Position numbers and translations under genes: made by a program. The notes under the pieces are model-generated. The model searched no databases and was not told where the DNA came from. It saw only the letters and a list, made by a program, of their open reading frames with translations. 37,594 nt of DNA from Bacillota bacterium (GTDB taxonomy: Bacteria > Bacillota > Clostridia > Peptostreptococcales > Anaerovoracaceae): positions 1 to 37,594 of the forward strand of contig JAGAHX010000077.1 in NCBI GenBank assembly GCA_017626845.1, read 5' to 3'. Shown piece after piece: positions 7,561 through 15,822 of this stretch (positions within the stretch are counted from its first letter, which is position 1; every line of letters starts with the position of its first letter).

Positions 7561-9213
7561 CTACAATGTAATATCACCGTCTGGGTTAACAATATTGAAC
7601 AACACCATCGACAGGATGGTAATGGCGGTCAGCAGCGTTGCCATGGCCGAAGCCACACCGTAGTGGCCGCGGACGATCTGGGTATAGATGGCGACCGTCA
7701 AGGTCTGGGTCTTCGCTGTATACAGGAAGATCGCAGTAGACAGCTCCGTTACCAGCGTGACCCAGGACAGGATAGCACCGGCGACGATACCCGAAGACAT
7801 CATCGGCAGGGTGATCTTGGCAAAGGTCTTGAGTTTGCTGGCGCCCAGGGAGATCGCCGCCTCTTCGATGGACAGCGGGATCTGCTGCAGCGTCGCTACA
7901 GACGAACGGATCGTGTAAGGCAGACGCCGGATGACCAGAGAGATGACCATGATCGTCGTGGTAGCGGTAAGCACCAGAGGCGGTTTGTTGAAACTCGTGA
8001 CCATCGCGATACCGACGACCGTACCGGGAATGATGTAGGGGATCATGGAGATCATATCCACGGAGCTGGTGAGCACGTTGCGGCGCCGTACGGAAATGTA
8101 GGCGATCAACACGGCAAACACCAGGATGAACACTAGTGAGATGACGGGAATCTTGATCGTATTCACCACGCTGCGGTTCAGCTTGCCGAACATCTCGCGA
8201 TAGCTCATCAGGGAATAGCCATCCACATAGATCATGCCGCTGGTGTTGCGGAAGGAACAATAGGCGACGTAGACCTGAGGAAGGATGGAAATGCCGGTCA
8301 CCAGGTAGATATAGAAGTGTACCAGGAAAGAGGTAAGGCCGTGGGGCTTCTTCTTGGGGACCGGGTTAAGGGCGCTCATGGCGAAGGAGGTCTTAACCGT
8401 TGCGATGTTCTGGACGATATAGACCGCACAGGTAATGACGATCGCCACGATGCCGATGGCGGATGCGAAGCCCTTGTTTTGGGATACTTCGCCTACAAAC
8501 TCGTTGTACAGGGTTACCGGGAACGTACGGTAACCTTCACCCAGCAGCAGCGGCGTGCCGAAGTCAGACAGCGCGCGGATGAAGACCAACAGACCGGAGG
8601 CCAGGATACTGGGCATAATGAGAGGGACGATGACCTTAAAGAAGCGCTGAATCCCGGTGCATCCCATGTTCACAGAAGCTTCCATCAGGGAGTTATCCAT
8701 CTTACTCATGGCGCCGGTGATGTACAGGAACACCAACGGGAACAGCTGCGTCGTGAATACGAGCAGAATGCCGCCAAAGCCGTAGATACTGGGGATCTGG
8801 ATGGACGGGAACAGATTCTGTAAGAATACCGTAAAAGCACCGTTTCTGCCCATCAGCAAAATCCATGCGTAGGCACCGACAAAGGGAGCGGACATGGTGG
8901 CCAGGATGACGCACATACGGACAGTCTTCGCCAGCTTGATCTCGTACACGGAATACAGATACCCCATAGAGACGCCAACAATGACCGAGACGATCGTGGC
9001 TGCCGTGGAGACCTTAAAGCTGTTCGCGATGGTCATCGTGTAGTATTTCTTTGTAAAGAACGTCTGGAAATACTTGAGTGTAAAGTGTTCGCCGTCGTAG
9101 AACGCCATGCGGAACAGGTTGCCCATGGGGAAAAGCAGGAAGACGAGATACAGTAGAAGCAGCCCGATGGTAATCACGAACCATATATCCATTCTAAATG
9201 TTTTCTTCGTCAT
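7561..9213 (-). CDS. ABC transporter permease, fused double-domain AfuB/FbpB type
   Basis: Inner-membrane permease of 550 aa with two similar halves of about six membrane helices each, the layout of FbpB/AfuB-type permeases of iron, sugar-phosphate and phosphonate importers. Each half has an ATPase-contact loop: EASVNMGCTGIQRFFKVIVP (about 190-210) and EAAISLGASKLKTFAKITLP (about 455-475). It is the last gene of a three-gene operon (binding protein, ATPase, permease), 11 bases after the ATPase gene, with AAGGAG before its ATG and a terminator after its stop. Substrate class cannot be read from the permease; the neighbouring sugar-phosphate enzymes favour a phosphorylated sugar over ferric iron. 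Confidence 0.9.
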   Translation of the reverse strand: MTKKTFRMDIWFVITIGLLLLYLVFLLFPMGNLFRMAFYDGEHFTLKYFQTFFTKKYYTMTIANSFKVSTAATIVSVIVGVSMGYLYSVYEIKLAKTVRMCVILATMSAPFVGAYAWILLMGRNGAFTVFLQNLFPSIQIPSIYGFGGILLVFTTQLFPLVFLYITGAMSKMDNSLMEASVNMGCTGIQRFFKVIVPLIMPSILASGLLVFIRALSDFGTPLLLGEGYRTFPVTLYNEFVGEVSQNKGFASAIGIVAIVITCAVYIVQNIATVKTSFAMSALNPVPKKKPHGLTSFLVHFYIYLVTGISILPQVYVAYCSFRNTSGMIYVDGYSLMSYREMFGKLNRSVVNTIKIPVISLVFILVFAVLIAYISVRRRNVLTSSVDMISMIPYIIPGTVVGIAMVTSFNKPPLVLTATTTIMVISLVIRRLPYTIRSSVATLQQIPLSIEEAAISLGASKLKTFAKITLPMMSSGIVAGAILSWVTLVTELSTAIFLYTAKTQTLTVAIYTQIVRGHYGVASAMATLLTAITILSMVLFNIVNPDGDITL

Positions 9214-9224
9214 GGCTTTTCTCC

Positions 9225-10292
9225 TTACTTCCGCAGGTAGTTCGTTTCGCCGTCCGGGGTAAAGATGTTGATCTTCCGTTCGTTCAGCGTGAGCCAGACC
9301 TGTTCACCCATCTTGTAGTTTTCAGCCAGCGTAGATTCCTGGATGACAAGGACCTCTTCCCCGCTCTCCAGTTTCACCATGTAGTGAGTATCCATGCCCA
9401 GGTAGATGGTATCGGAAACGACTCCGGGGATCCCCTTCTGCTCCGTCGCGGAGATCAGGAATTCCTCTGGGCGGACCGCCACCTTCACGTCGCCGTCGGG
9501 GATGTCTTTCCAGAATTCATGAGTAAAGCGGACACCTTCCAGGATCAGATCGCCATGGTCCATGCGGCCCGGCAGGATATTGCTTCGGCCGATGAAGTTG
9601 GAGACGAACAGATTGGCTGGTCTCTGGTAGATATCCTTCGGAGCTCCCAGGTGCTGGATGACCCCGTGATCCATGACGGCGATGGTATCGGAGATGCTCA
9701 TGGCCTCTTCCTGGTCATGGGTCACATACACGGTCGTAATGCCCAATTCGCGCTGAATGTTGCGGATGGCCTGCCGCATCTCCAAACGCAGCTTGGCATC
9801 CAGATTGGAAAGAGGCTCGTCCATCAGCAGCACGTCGGGCTTCACGGCCAGGGCTCTTGCCAGTGCGACTCTCTGCTGCTGACCGCCGGAGAGGTTCTGC
9901 GGCAGACGGTCTGCATATTCATCGATACGCATCATCTTAAGGAAGCGGTCGGTCTCCTCCGCAACGGTCTTCTTGTCCAGCTTGCGGTTATTTAAGCCGA
10001 AGGCCACGTTCTTGCGCACGGTAAGGTGGGGAAATACCGCATAGTTCTGGAACACCATACCGATGTTTCTTTTCGCCGGGTCCTTGTCGTTGATCCGTTC
10101 ATCGTTGAAATAGAAGTCCCCGCCTTCTATGGTGTTGAAGCCGGCGATCATGCGCAGCAGTGTGGTCTTACCGCAACCGGAAGGCCCCAGCAGCGTAAAC
10201 AGCTCACCGTCCTTGATCTCCAGATTCAGTCCTTCTATGACTGTTGTATCGCCGTACTTTTTCAGCGCGTTTTTGATGGTAATCGTGCTCAT
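9225..10292 (-). CDS. ABC transporter ATP-binding protein, AfuC/FbpC/PotA type
   Basis: Cytoplasmic ATPase of 355 aa. Walker A GPSGCGKTT is near residue 36, the Q-loop QNYAVFPHLTV near 82, signature LSGGQQQR near 134, Walker B VLLMDEP near 153, followed by the D-loop and H-loop (THD). The last 110 residues form the OB-fold-like regulatory domain usual for this subfamily (VAVRPEEF). AGGTGAG precedes the ATG. It pairs with the double-domain permease downstream and with the binding protein upstream, from which it is separated by a 110-base gap holding a stable hairpin. Confidence 0.93.
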   Translation of the reverse strand: MSTITIKNALKKYGDTTVIEGLNLEIKDGELFTLLGPSGCGKTTLLRMIAGFNTIEGGDFYFNDERINDKDPAKRNIGMVFQNYAVFPHLTVRKNVAFGLNNRKLDKKTVAEETDRFLKMMRIDEYADRLPQNLSGGQQQRVALARALAVKPDVLLMDEPLSNLDAKLRLEMRQAIRNIQRELGITTVYVTHDQEEAMSISDTIAVMDHGVIQHLGAPKDIYQRPANLFVSNFIGRSNILPGRMDHGDLILEGVRFTHEFWKDIPDGDVKVAVRPEEFLISATEQKGIPGVVSDTIYLGMDTHYMVKLESGEEVLVIQESTLAENYKMGEQVWLTLNERKINIFTPDGETNYLRK

Positions 10293-10333
10293 TTTTTCTC
10301 ACCTGTTCAGCGGAAACTGCGGGTTGGATATAC

Positions 10334-10365
10334 GACTATGGCTGCACGGAAAATGCAGCCATAGT
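10334..10365. promoter_or_regulatory. intercistronic hairpin after the binding-protein gene
   Basis: GACTATGGCTGCA and TGCAGCCATAGTC form a perfect 13-bp stem with a short loop (10334-10365). No T-run follows on either strand, so it is not a standard terminator. Placed between the binding-protein and ATPase genes, it probably protects the upstream message or partly attenuates the downstream genes, keeping the binding protein in excess. Confidence 0.7.
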
Positions 10366-10402
10366 CTTAACGTCGGAATTTGATTGTAAGATCGACTGCC
10401 GA

Positions 10403-11464
10403 TTAGAAACCGATAGTGGTCTGGATGTCCTTGCAGCGTTCGATCAGTTCGGGGTTGTGTTCGTTGATGTAGTCCTGATCCAGTTCGACGGTGTATACAT
10501 CGGAAACGGATGCGAAGTAGTCGGGATAGTCTACGTCGTCACGAACGGGGCGCAGGCACAGGTCCTTGCAGAGGATGTTCTGTACTTCCTGGCTGAGGCA
10601 CAGGTCGACGAACTTCTTAGCATTTTCCGGGTGCTTGCAGTCCTTGAAGATGCCCAGCGTGGTCGGGGTAAAGACGGTGCCTTCTTCCATGTAAACGATG
10701 GAAACGTTGGCGCCCTGGCTTACCAGACGGACGGAAGCTTCTTCGTAGGTGAGTGCAACGGTGTTTTCACCGTCGACGACGGACTTATAAGCTGCGGAGG
10801 AACCGGAGGCCATCTTGCCGTCCATGTTCTCATACAGCTTAGTGAGGTAATCCCAGCCCTGTTCGTTGTTCACGTCCAGTCCGCCGAAGTCGGTCAGGAT
10901 GGTCTGAACATGCATGATAGCGGAAGAGGAAGCAGTGGGATCCGGCATAGCGATCTTGCCCTTGAGTGCAGGATTGAGCAGATCTTCGTAGCCCTTGATC
11001 TCGATGTCGCCGATCAGGTCGTTGTTGTAGAGCAGTGTCGGGCAGTCCAGATAGTAATAGGTGATCCAACCGGTCTTGTTCTGGAACTCGGGGATCAGGT
11101 TTGCATCCTCGGTGCTCACGTACGGCTGGAACAGGTGGGAGTAGGCGTTGAAGTTGGATTCGCCGCCGCCCAGGAACAGGTCGCCGTAGGGGTCTGCCTT
11201 TTCAGAATCTGCACGTGCCAGCATTTCGCCGGTACCAGCGGAGATGACCTCAACTTCGACACCATACTTCTCTTCGTAGAGAGGGATGATGACGTCCAGT
11301 TGTTCATCGGAAGCTGCGGTGTAAACGACCAGTTTGGCTTCTTCTTCGGTGGTTTCGGTTTCGGTGTCGGTTTCTGCCGGTGCGGGTTCTTCGCTGCTGT
11401 TGGAGCAGGCTGCGAGGCTGAACACCATCATCATAGCCAGCAGAATGGCCAGAAAGCGTTTCAT
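10403..11464 (-). CDS. ABC transporter substrate-binding lipoprotein, AfuA/FbpA family
   Basis: Exported 353-aa binding lipoprotein; lipobox SLAAC gives Cys 20, then a long Glu/Thr spacer. The mature protein starts KLVVYTAASDEQL, the typical first strand of FbpA-like type II binding proteins, followed by the DLFLGGGESNF region. The iron-binding FbpA proteins carry a Tyr-Tyr pair after the VAL strand; here the position reads VALTYEEAS, with only one Tyr, so ferric iron is unlikely. AfuA relatives bind hexose phosphates (established for AfuABC of some pathogens). It is the first gene of the transporter operon, behind a near-consensus AAGGAGG site. The two-component system encoded upstream probably controls it. 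Confidence 0.88.
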   Translation of the reverse strand: MKRFLAILLAMMMVFSLAACSNSSEEPAPAETDTETETTEEEAKLVVYTAASDEQLDVIIPLYEEKYGVEVEVISAGTGEMLARADSEKADPYGDLFLGGGESNFNAYSHLFQPYVSTEDANLIPEFQNKTGWITYYYLDCPTLLYNNDLIGDIEIKGYEDLLNPALKGKIAMPDPTASSSAIMHVQTILTDFGGLDVNNEQGWDYLTKLYENMDGKMASGSSAAYKSVVDGENTVALTYEEASVRLVSQGANVSIVYMEEGTVFTPTTLGIFKDCKHPENAKKFVDLCLSQEVQNILCKDLCLRPVRDDVDYPDYFASVSDVYTVELDQDYINEHNPELIERCKDIQTTIGF

Positions 11465-11495
11465 CGTAATTTTCCTCCTTTTACAATGACACTAG

Positions 11496-11541
11496 CTCCC
11501 GGAGATAACATGCCGGGAGACACTTTGATATTTTCATTATA
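11496..11541 (-). promoter_or_regulatory. promoter -10 and leader hairpin of the AfuABC-like operon
   Basis: Minus-strand TATAAT at 11541-11536 with no good -35, as expected for a promoter needing an activator. The leader then contains CTCCCGG/CCGGGAG (11496-11502 and 11513-11519), a 7-bp hairpin with a 10-base loop, before the ribosome site. The adjacent AraC-type response regulator is the obvious candidate activator. Confidence 0.5.
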
Positions 11542-11561
11542 TACGAAGGATGCAGGGAATT

Positions 11562-12365
11562 TTATTGCTTCTTGGCAAAAAATCTATCCTCGTTTACCAT
11601 GCGTTGGAAGTCCTTGGGTGTGCAGCCGACATAACGGGTAAACACGATGCGGAAGTACTTGTATTCGGAGAAACCGCACCGGACAGCGATATCCGAAAGT
11701 GTCAGATCCATATTGCGCATCAGTTCCATGGACTGTGAGATCCGGTATTGGGACAGATATTCCGAGAAATTCGCCTTTACCTCCTCCTTAAAACGGCGCA
11801 GGATAAAATTCTCGCTATAATGCAGGTGCTCCGCGATTATGCCCAGGGTGATCTTTTCCGCATAGTGCTCATGGATATAGTCCAGCATCTGGCGGACGAT
11901 GGGGCCGTACTCCTGCTGCTTTTCGTCCCGGAGAGCGCCGCTGTTGATAAATTCGCTGGTGGAAGTCCGGTAGTCCTCCAGAAGGCTCTGCTTATGCAGT
12001 TCTTTTTTCGCCTTTTCCACGGCCTCCAGCAGTTTGTCGGTGTCGATAGGCTTCAGCAGGTAGGCGGTGACCCCGTATTCGATGGCCTTTTGCGCATATT
12101 CGAAATCCGAAAAGCCGCTGATGATGATAGGCACATATTTGTACTCCACCATAGTCTCTTCGATGATCTCCAGCCCCGAGCGGATCGGCATGTTGATGTC
12201 CGTAATGACAATATCCGGCTGGAATTCCCGGATCTGCGCCAACCCTTCGGCACCGTTGGAGGCCTCTCTCACCTCGGTAATGCCTCTGGCTTTCCAGTCG
12301 GCAAAACGGGCGAGACCTTTTCGGATCATCACCTCGTCCTCGATGATAAGCATTTTATATCCCAT
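11562..12365 (-). CDS. response regulator, REC plus AraC-type HTH (YesN type)
   Basis: Cytoplasmic 267-aa regulator. The receiver domain (about 4-120) has IIEDE near the start, phospho-acceptor Asp in DIVITDINMP (about 56) and LKPID with the conserved Lys. The C-terminal AraC/XylS domain (about 165-262) has two HTH motifs, including LSDIAVRCGFSEYKYFRIVFTRYVGCTPKDFQ. Its ATG overlaps the end of the sensor kinase gene (ATGGGATATAA), so the pair is translationally coupled. A second in-frame Met four codons later is possible. It probably activates the adjacent transporter operon, and perhaps the divergent sugar operon, when the kinase senses ligand. Confidence 0.93.
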   Translation of the reverse strand: MGYKMLIIEDEVMIRKGLARFADWKARGITEVREASNGAEGLAQIREFQPDIVITDINMPIRSGLEIIEETMVEYKYVPIIISGFSDFEYAQKAIEYGVTAYLLKPIDTDKLLEAVEKAKKELHKQSLLEDYRTSTSEFINSGALRDEKQQEYGPIVRQMLDYIHEHYAEKITLGIIAEHLHYSENFILRRFKEEVKANFSEYLSQYRISQSMELMRNMDLTLSDIAVRCGFSEYKYFRIVFTRYVGCTPKDFQRMVNEDRFFAKKQ

Positions 12366-14028
12366 TCTGTTCCACCTTCTTTTGCAGGGTCAGCTCCACG
12401 GTGAGGCCCTTGCCGTATTCACTGTCAAGATCCACCGTGCTGCCTTCGCCGTACTGCAATTTTAAGCTGCGGGCCACAAGCCCTATGCCGAAGTGACCCT
12501 CTGCAAACTGACCTTCTTCCAGCAGTTTTCGCTGAAGAGAGAGTTCTTCCGGGGTCATGCCGATCCCGTTGTCCCGGACCCGGATGTGCAAGGAATCGTC
12601 CGAAAGCCATGTCTTTACGGAAAGCTCCAGGCTGTCCTTCACCGCAAAGCCATACTTTAAACTGTTTTCCAGCAGCGGCTGCACGAACAGGGGCGGAATG
12701 AGGTAATGCCGGGTGTCGTCTGCAATATCAAAGGTATAGGTAAAGCGTTCTCCATAGCGGAAACGCATAATGTCCAGATATTCCCGGATGTGCTCCATAT
12801 CTTCATCCAGCGAGATGTAATCATTGTGTTCCACAGAATAGCGCAGCAGGCTCGTAAGAGCCAGCAGCATCTCGCTGGCCCGCTTCCCGTCGTCCATCAG
12901 GATAGCGAAGCGGATACTCTCCAGAGTGTTGTAGATAAAGTGGGGATGGAACTGCGCCTTGATCTGCGCTTTCTCCAGATCGTTGCGGACCCGCTCCAGT
13001 GCCAGGCTCTTTTGATTGAGGGACTCAACTTGATCCAGCAGCCGGTTGATGCTGCCCGCGATGTCGCTGAATTCGTCGTCGGACTCGATGGAGACCCGCT
13101 GCTGCGTGCCCTTTCGGATCCCGGACAATTCGGAATGCAGATTCTGCAGCGATCCGGCGCTATCCATGGCTAAATTGCGGGAAAAGCGGGTGGATTCGTA
13201 GGTGATCAGGATGAGGAGAAACAGCAGGATGCCCAAGTATGGGAAGACATAACCCTTCCAGTCCCTTCTGGCGGCAAAGACAGCAACATTTGCGCCAATC
13301 TTGTCTAGATGCTCCGATTTGACCAAATAGGAGCTGTTTTCGTCGGAATAAAGGCCGAGACCGGAGGAGAGCATCCTATGACGATTGTCCAGAAGCGTAT
13401 GGCTCGTGGTCATGGCGGCTAGACGGCTGCTGTCGTACAGCACGATCTCGTAACCCGATTGGCGGAACGCATTCACCAGGTCGTCCTCACGCATTAGAAG
13501 GAAGGCTTGCCCCACAGGATCTCCGGATTCGTCGAACACGACAGCATTCAGGATCCAGCTGGCATCTCCCAGGAAGAAATAGAAGCGGCTGAGGATGGAA
13601 CGATCCTTTTCACGGGTCTCGAACAACGTTTCCCGGTAATACTCCGGATGAACCGCCGTAACGTCGCTCCGTCCGCTGTAATAGATCTGTTTTCCCTGAA
13701 AATCCAGGAGCAGCAGATCTGCCCGAACAGGCTCGTCGCTGCATTTCATACGGAAGGAATACGTCATCGCCCGGTCGCTGATCTCCCCGTTGCAGTAAGC
13801 CAGCAGATCCGCCTGGGCCTCGGGCTCTGTCAGATATCCGGTCAGGCTGGCGTAGATCTCGTCCGCCTTTTCCTTCGCCTGCTGCGCACCGCGGTTCAGG
13901 TTATAGCGCATAAAGCCCTCGCTGTAAGCCAGCAGCACGACTGCAAAAAAAACAAAACAGAGCAGGATGGGGAGCATCGTGCTCTTGAGGAATTGTCTCT
14001 GCAGTTTTTCCTGATATCTTCCGTTCAT
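12355..14028 (-). CDS. sensor histidine kinase, YesM type
   Basis: Membrane sensor of 557 aa from the ATG at 14028 (a TTG five codons upstream is the alternative; neither has a clear ribosome site). One membrane helix lies near residues 20-35 and a second near 262-277; the roughly 225 residues between them are an extracellular ligand-sensing region. A HAMP-like segment follows, then the His_kinase box QFHPHFIYNTLES (about 359-371) and an HATPase domain with ENSLKYGF and DNGIGM. It forms a pair with the AraC-type regulator whose gene overlaps its end. From its place between a transporter and a sugar operon it probably senses the transported sugar outside the cell. Confidence 0.92.
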   Translation of the reverse strand: MNGRYQEKLQRQFLKSTMLPILLCFVFFAVVLLAYSEGFMRYNLNRGAQQAKEKADEIYASLTGYLTEPEAQADLLAYCNGEISDRAMTYSFRMKCSDEPVRADLLLLDFQGKQIYYSGRSDVTAVHPEYYRETLFETREKDRSILSRFYFFLGDASWILNAVVFDESGDPVGQAFLLMREDDLVNAFRQSGYEIVLYDSSRLAAMTTSHTLLDNRHRMLSSGLGLYSDENSSYLVKSEHLDKIGANVAVFAARRDWKGYVFPYLGILLFLLILITYESTRFSRNLAMDSAGSLQNLHSELSGIRKGTQQRVSIESDDEFSDIAGSINRLLDQVESLNQKSLALERVRNDLEKAQIKAQFHPHFIYNTLESIRFAILMDDGKRASEMLLALTSLLRYSVEHNDYISLDEDMEHIREYLDIMRFRYGERFTYTFDIADDTRHYLIPPLFVQPLLENSLKYGFAVKDSLELSVKTWLSDDSLHIRVRDNGIGMTPEELSLQRKLLEEGQFAEGHFGIGLVARSLKLQYGEGSTVDLDSEYGKGLTVELTLQKKVEQNGI

Positions 14029-14064
14029 AGGGCAACCGGCCAATTTGTACAGAATCTTGCCTGA

Positions 14065-14117
14065 TATAGATGGATTTTCCCCATTGACAGAGGAAAATCC
14101 ATCTATAGTATACTATA
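14065..14117. promoter_or_regulatory. divergent promoter with a 16-bp perfect palindrome
   Basis: TATAGATGGATTTTCC (14065-14080) and its exact complement (14092-14107) enclose an 11-base centre. That centre holds TTGACA (14084-14089), the -35 of the plus-strand operon; TATACT (14109-14114) is the matching -10 at 19 bases. A second palindrome, TATAGTATACTATA (14104-14117), gives a TATACT on the minus strand too, with a weak TGTAAA 17 bases upstream for the sensor kinase gene. One site can therefore control both directions. Confidence 0.65.
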
Positions 14118-14170
14118 AAAAAAATTGATTTTACAGATTTTATGGGATAAAGCAGAACGGAGGAGACCCT

Positions 14171-14986
14171 ATGGCCTGGATCAACGAGTTGTTTCATGTA
14201 AAGAAGCCCATCATTGCCATGCTGCACCTAGATGCGCTGCCTGGCGATCCGGCTTGGCGGCGCAGCGATTCGATGAAAACGGTGGTCGCCCATGCGCGGG
14301 CGGACCTGCTGGCACTGCAGGAAGGAGGCGTGGATGGCATTATCGTATCCAACGAATTCAGTTTGCCCTATCAGCGAAACATGGATTTTGTGACCCCGGC
14401 AGCGATGGCACGGGTCATCGGGGAGATCAAGAGCGACATCCGGGTACCCTTCGGCGTCGATGCCATCTCCGACGGGCTGGCCTGCATCGAGCTGGCCGCA
14501 GCTGTGGATGCTGATTTTGTGCGAGGCACGTTTTGCGGCGTCTATGTGGGCGACGGCGGCTGGTACAACAATGACTTCTCCCACCTGTTGAGAAGAAAGG
14601 CCGCATTGGGATTGGACGATCTGCGCATGTTCTACTTTCTCAACCCGGAATCCGACCGCAACCTGGACCTCCGAGCCCTGCCGGACATCGCAAAGTCCCT
14701 GCGTTTTAAGGCCGGTGCCGATGCTTTCTGCATTTCGGCAAGCGCAGCGGGTGAAGATGTGAACGCGCAGTTAATGGATAGTGTCCGTAAGGCTGTTGAT
14801 CCGGAGACCGCAGTTGTCTGCAACACAGGCTGCCGCATCGACACCATCGTTACAAAGCTGCAGACTGCAGATGCAGCCGTCGTCGGTACGACGTTCAAGG
14901 AAAACGGCAATTTCCGTGCCCATGTGGATGTCGACCGGGTAAAGGCTTTCATGGACGTGGTCAAAGAATACCGCAAAACGCTGTAG
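14171..14986 (+). CDS. BtpA/SgcQ-family TIM-barrel protein
   Basis: First gene of the plus-strand sugar operon, 271 aa, with GGAGGAG before the ATG. It matches the BtpA/SgcQ family: start PIIAMLHLDALPGDP, then GVDGIIVSNEFSLPY, a phosphate-binding-type region near the end (CNTGCRIDTIVTKLQTADAAVVGTTFKENG). SgcQ is encoded in an enterobacterial sugar operon; the reaction is not established. Compared with the family's usual VTG...TG strand it reads CISASAAGED, so it is a divergent member. The next gene starts 15 bases later. A second, more typical member is encoded in the opposing operon (20215-20943), which suggests that the family has a role in handling the same sugar. Confidence 0.85.
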   Translation: MAWINELFHVKKPIIAMLHLDALPGDPAWRRSDSMKTVVAHARADLLALQEGGVDGIIVSNEFSLPYQRNMDFVTPAAMARVIGEIKSDIRVPFGVDAISDGLACIELAAAVDADFVRGTFCGVYVGDGGWYNNDFSHLLRRKAALGLDDLRMFYFLNPESDRNLDLRALPDIAKSLRFKAGADAFCISASAAGEDVNAQLMDSVRKAVDPETAVVCNTGCRIDTIVTKLQTADAAVVGTTFKENGNFRAHVDVDRVKAFMDVVKEYRKTL

Positions 14987-15000
14987 ACGGAGGGAAAGAC

Positions 15001-15801
15001 TTGGGAAACAGAAAACTGCTAGCCATGGATCTGGACGGGACGATCTTGGATTCCAACGGACAGCTGCACGAGCAGAGCATCCAGGCGCTCAATGAACTGC
15101 GAAAAGCCGGGCATGTGGTAAGCTATGCCACCGGGCGCCGAGAATACGACATGGTCAACTTTCAGTACCTGTACGACTGTACGGATTACGTCATTCTGAA
15201 CACCGGGAGCATTATCGAGCACCGGCCGTCAAAGGAGCGGTCGTACGAGGTGTTTGTGGAGCCGGAAACAGCCCGCAGGCTCATCGATGCCTGCAATGCG
15301 AATGAGTGGCAGTTGTACGTCATCATCGCAGAGGGTTTCTGCCTGAACATCATCACGGAAGGCGTGGCAGAATACATCGGAAGGACAGGGGTACAGCCTA
15401 TCCTATACACAAAGCCGGAGGATCTCGACCTCACACGTATCGAGGGATTCATGACAGCCCGGGACAGCGATGCTATCCTGCAATACATCCGGGAGAACGA
15501 TCTGCCCCTGGATTTCTTCAATTCCGAACCCGGCTGCTATGACGTCATTCCCCGCGGCGTCAGCAAATGGAACGGGGTCAAGACCTTAGCCGGCCTGCTG
15601 AACATTCCATTGGAAGACGTGGTGACTATGGGAAACTGGCTGAACGATATGGAAATGGTAGAAGGCGCCGGTACCGGGGTGGCGGTTGCGGATGCTGCAC
15701 CGGAGCTGAAGGCTGCTGCGGATTACGTGACACAAAGAACCCACGACGAAGATCCTGTCTTGGATGTCTGTCGGGATATTTTTAAACTGCAGATCGAGTA
15801 G
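15001..15801 (+). CDS. HAD-family (Cof-type) sugar-phosphate phosphatase
   Basis: Cytoplasmic 266-aa haloacid dehalogenase-like hydrolase of the Cof type. Motif I is DLDGT (residues 10-14 with the nucleophile Asp 10), motif II is in YATGR, motif III Lys is in SKWNGVK, and motif IV reads GNWLNDMEM. The usual first Asp of motif IV (GDxxND) is Asn here, while the second is kept, so activity is probable but not certain. The TTG start is set by GGAGGG 6-8 bases upstream. In this operon it may dephosphorylate excess sugar phosphate. It lies between the BtpA-like gene and the deglycase gene. Confidence 0.87.
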   Translation: MGNRKLLAMDLDGTILDSNGQLHEQSIQALNELRKAGHVVSYATGRREYDMVNFQYLYDCTDYVILNTGSIIEHRPSKERSYEVFVEPETARRLIDACNANEWQLYVIIAEGFCLNIITEGVAEYIGRTGVQPILYTKPEDLDLTRIEGFMTARDSDAILQYIRENDLPLDFFNSEPGCYDVIPRGVSKWNGVKTLAGLLNIPLEDVVTMGNWLNDMEMVEGAGTGVAVADAAPELKAAADYVTQRTHDEDPVLDVCRDIFKLQIE

Positions 15802-15822
15802 ACAAAGATTGAGGTGAACCAA

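Noticed and set aside
10334-10365. Intrinsic terminator inside the transporter operon
   Set aside because: The stem is strong but neither strand has a T-run after it, and the downstream genes need the same transcript.
7561-11464. Ferric iron uptake operon
   Set aside because: The binding protein lacks the Tyr-Tyr pair and the surroundings concern sugar phosphates; iron transport is kept only as a weaker alternative.
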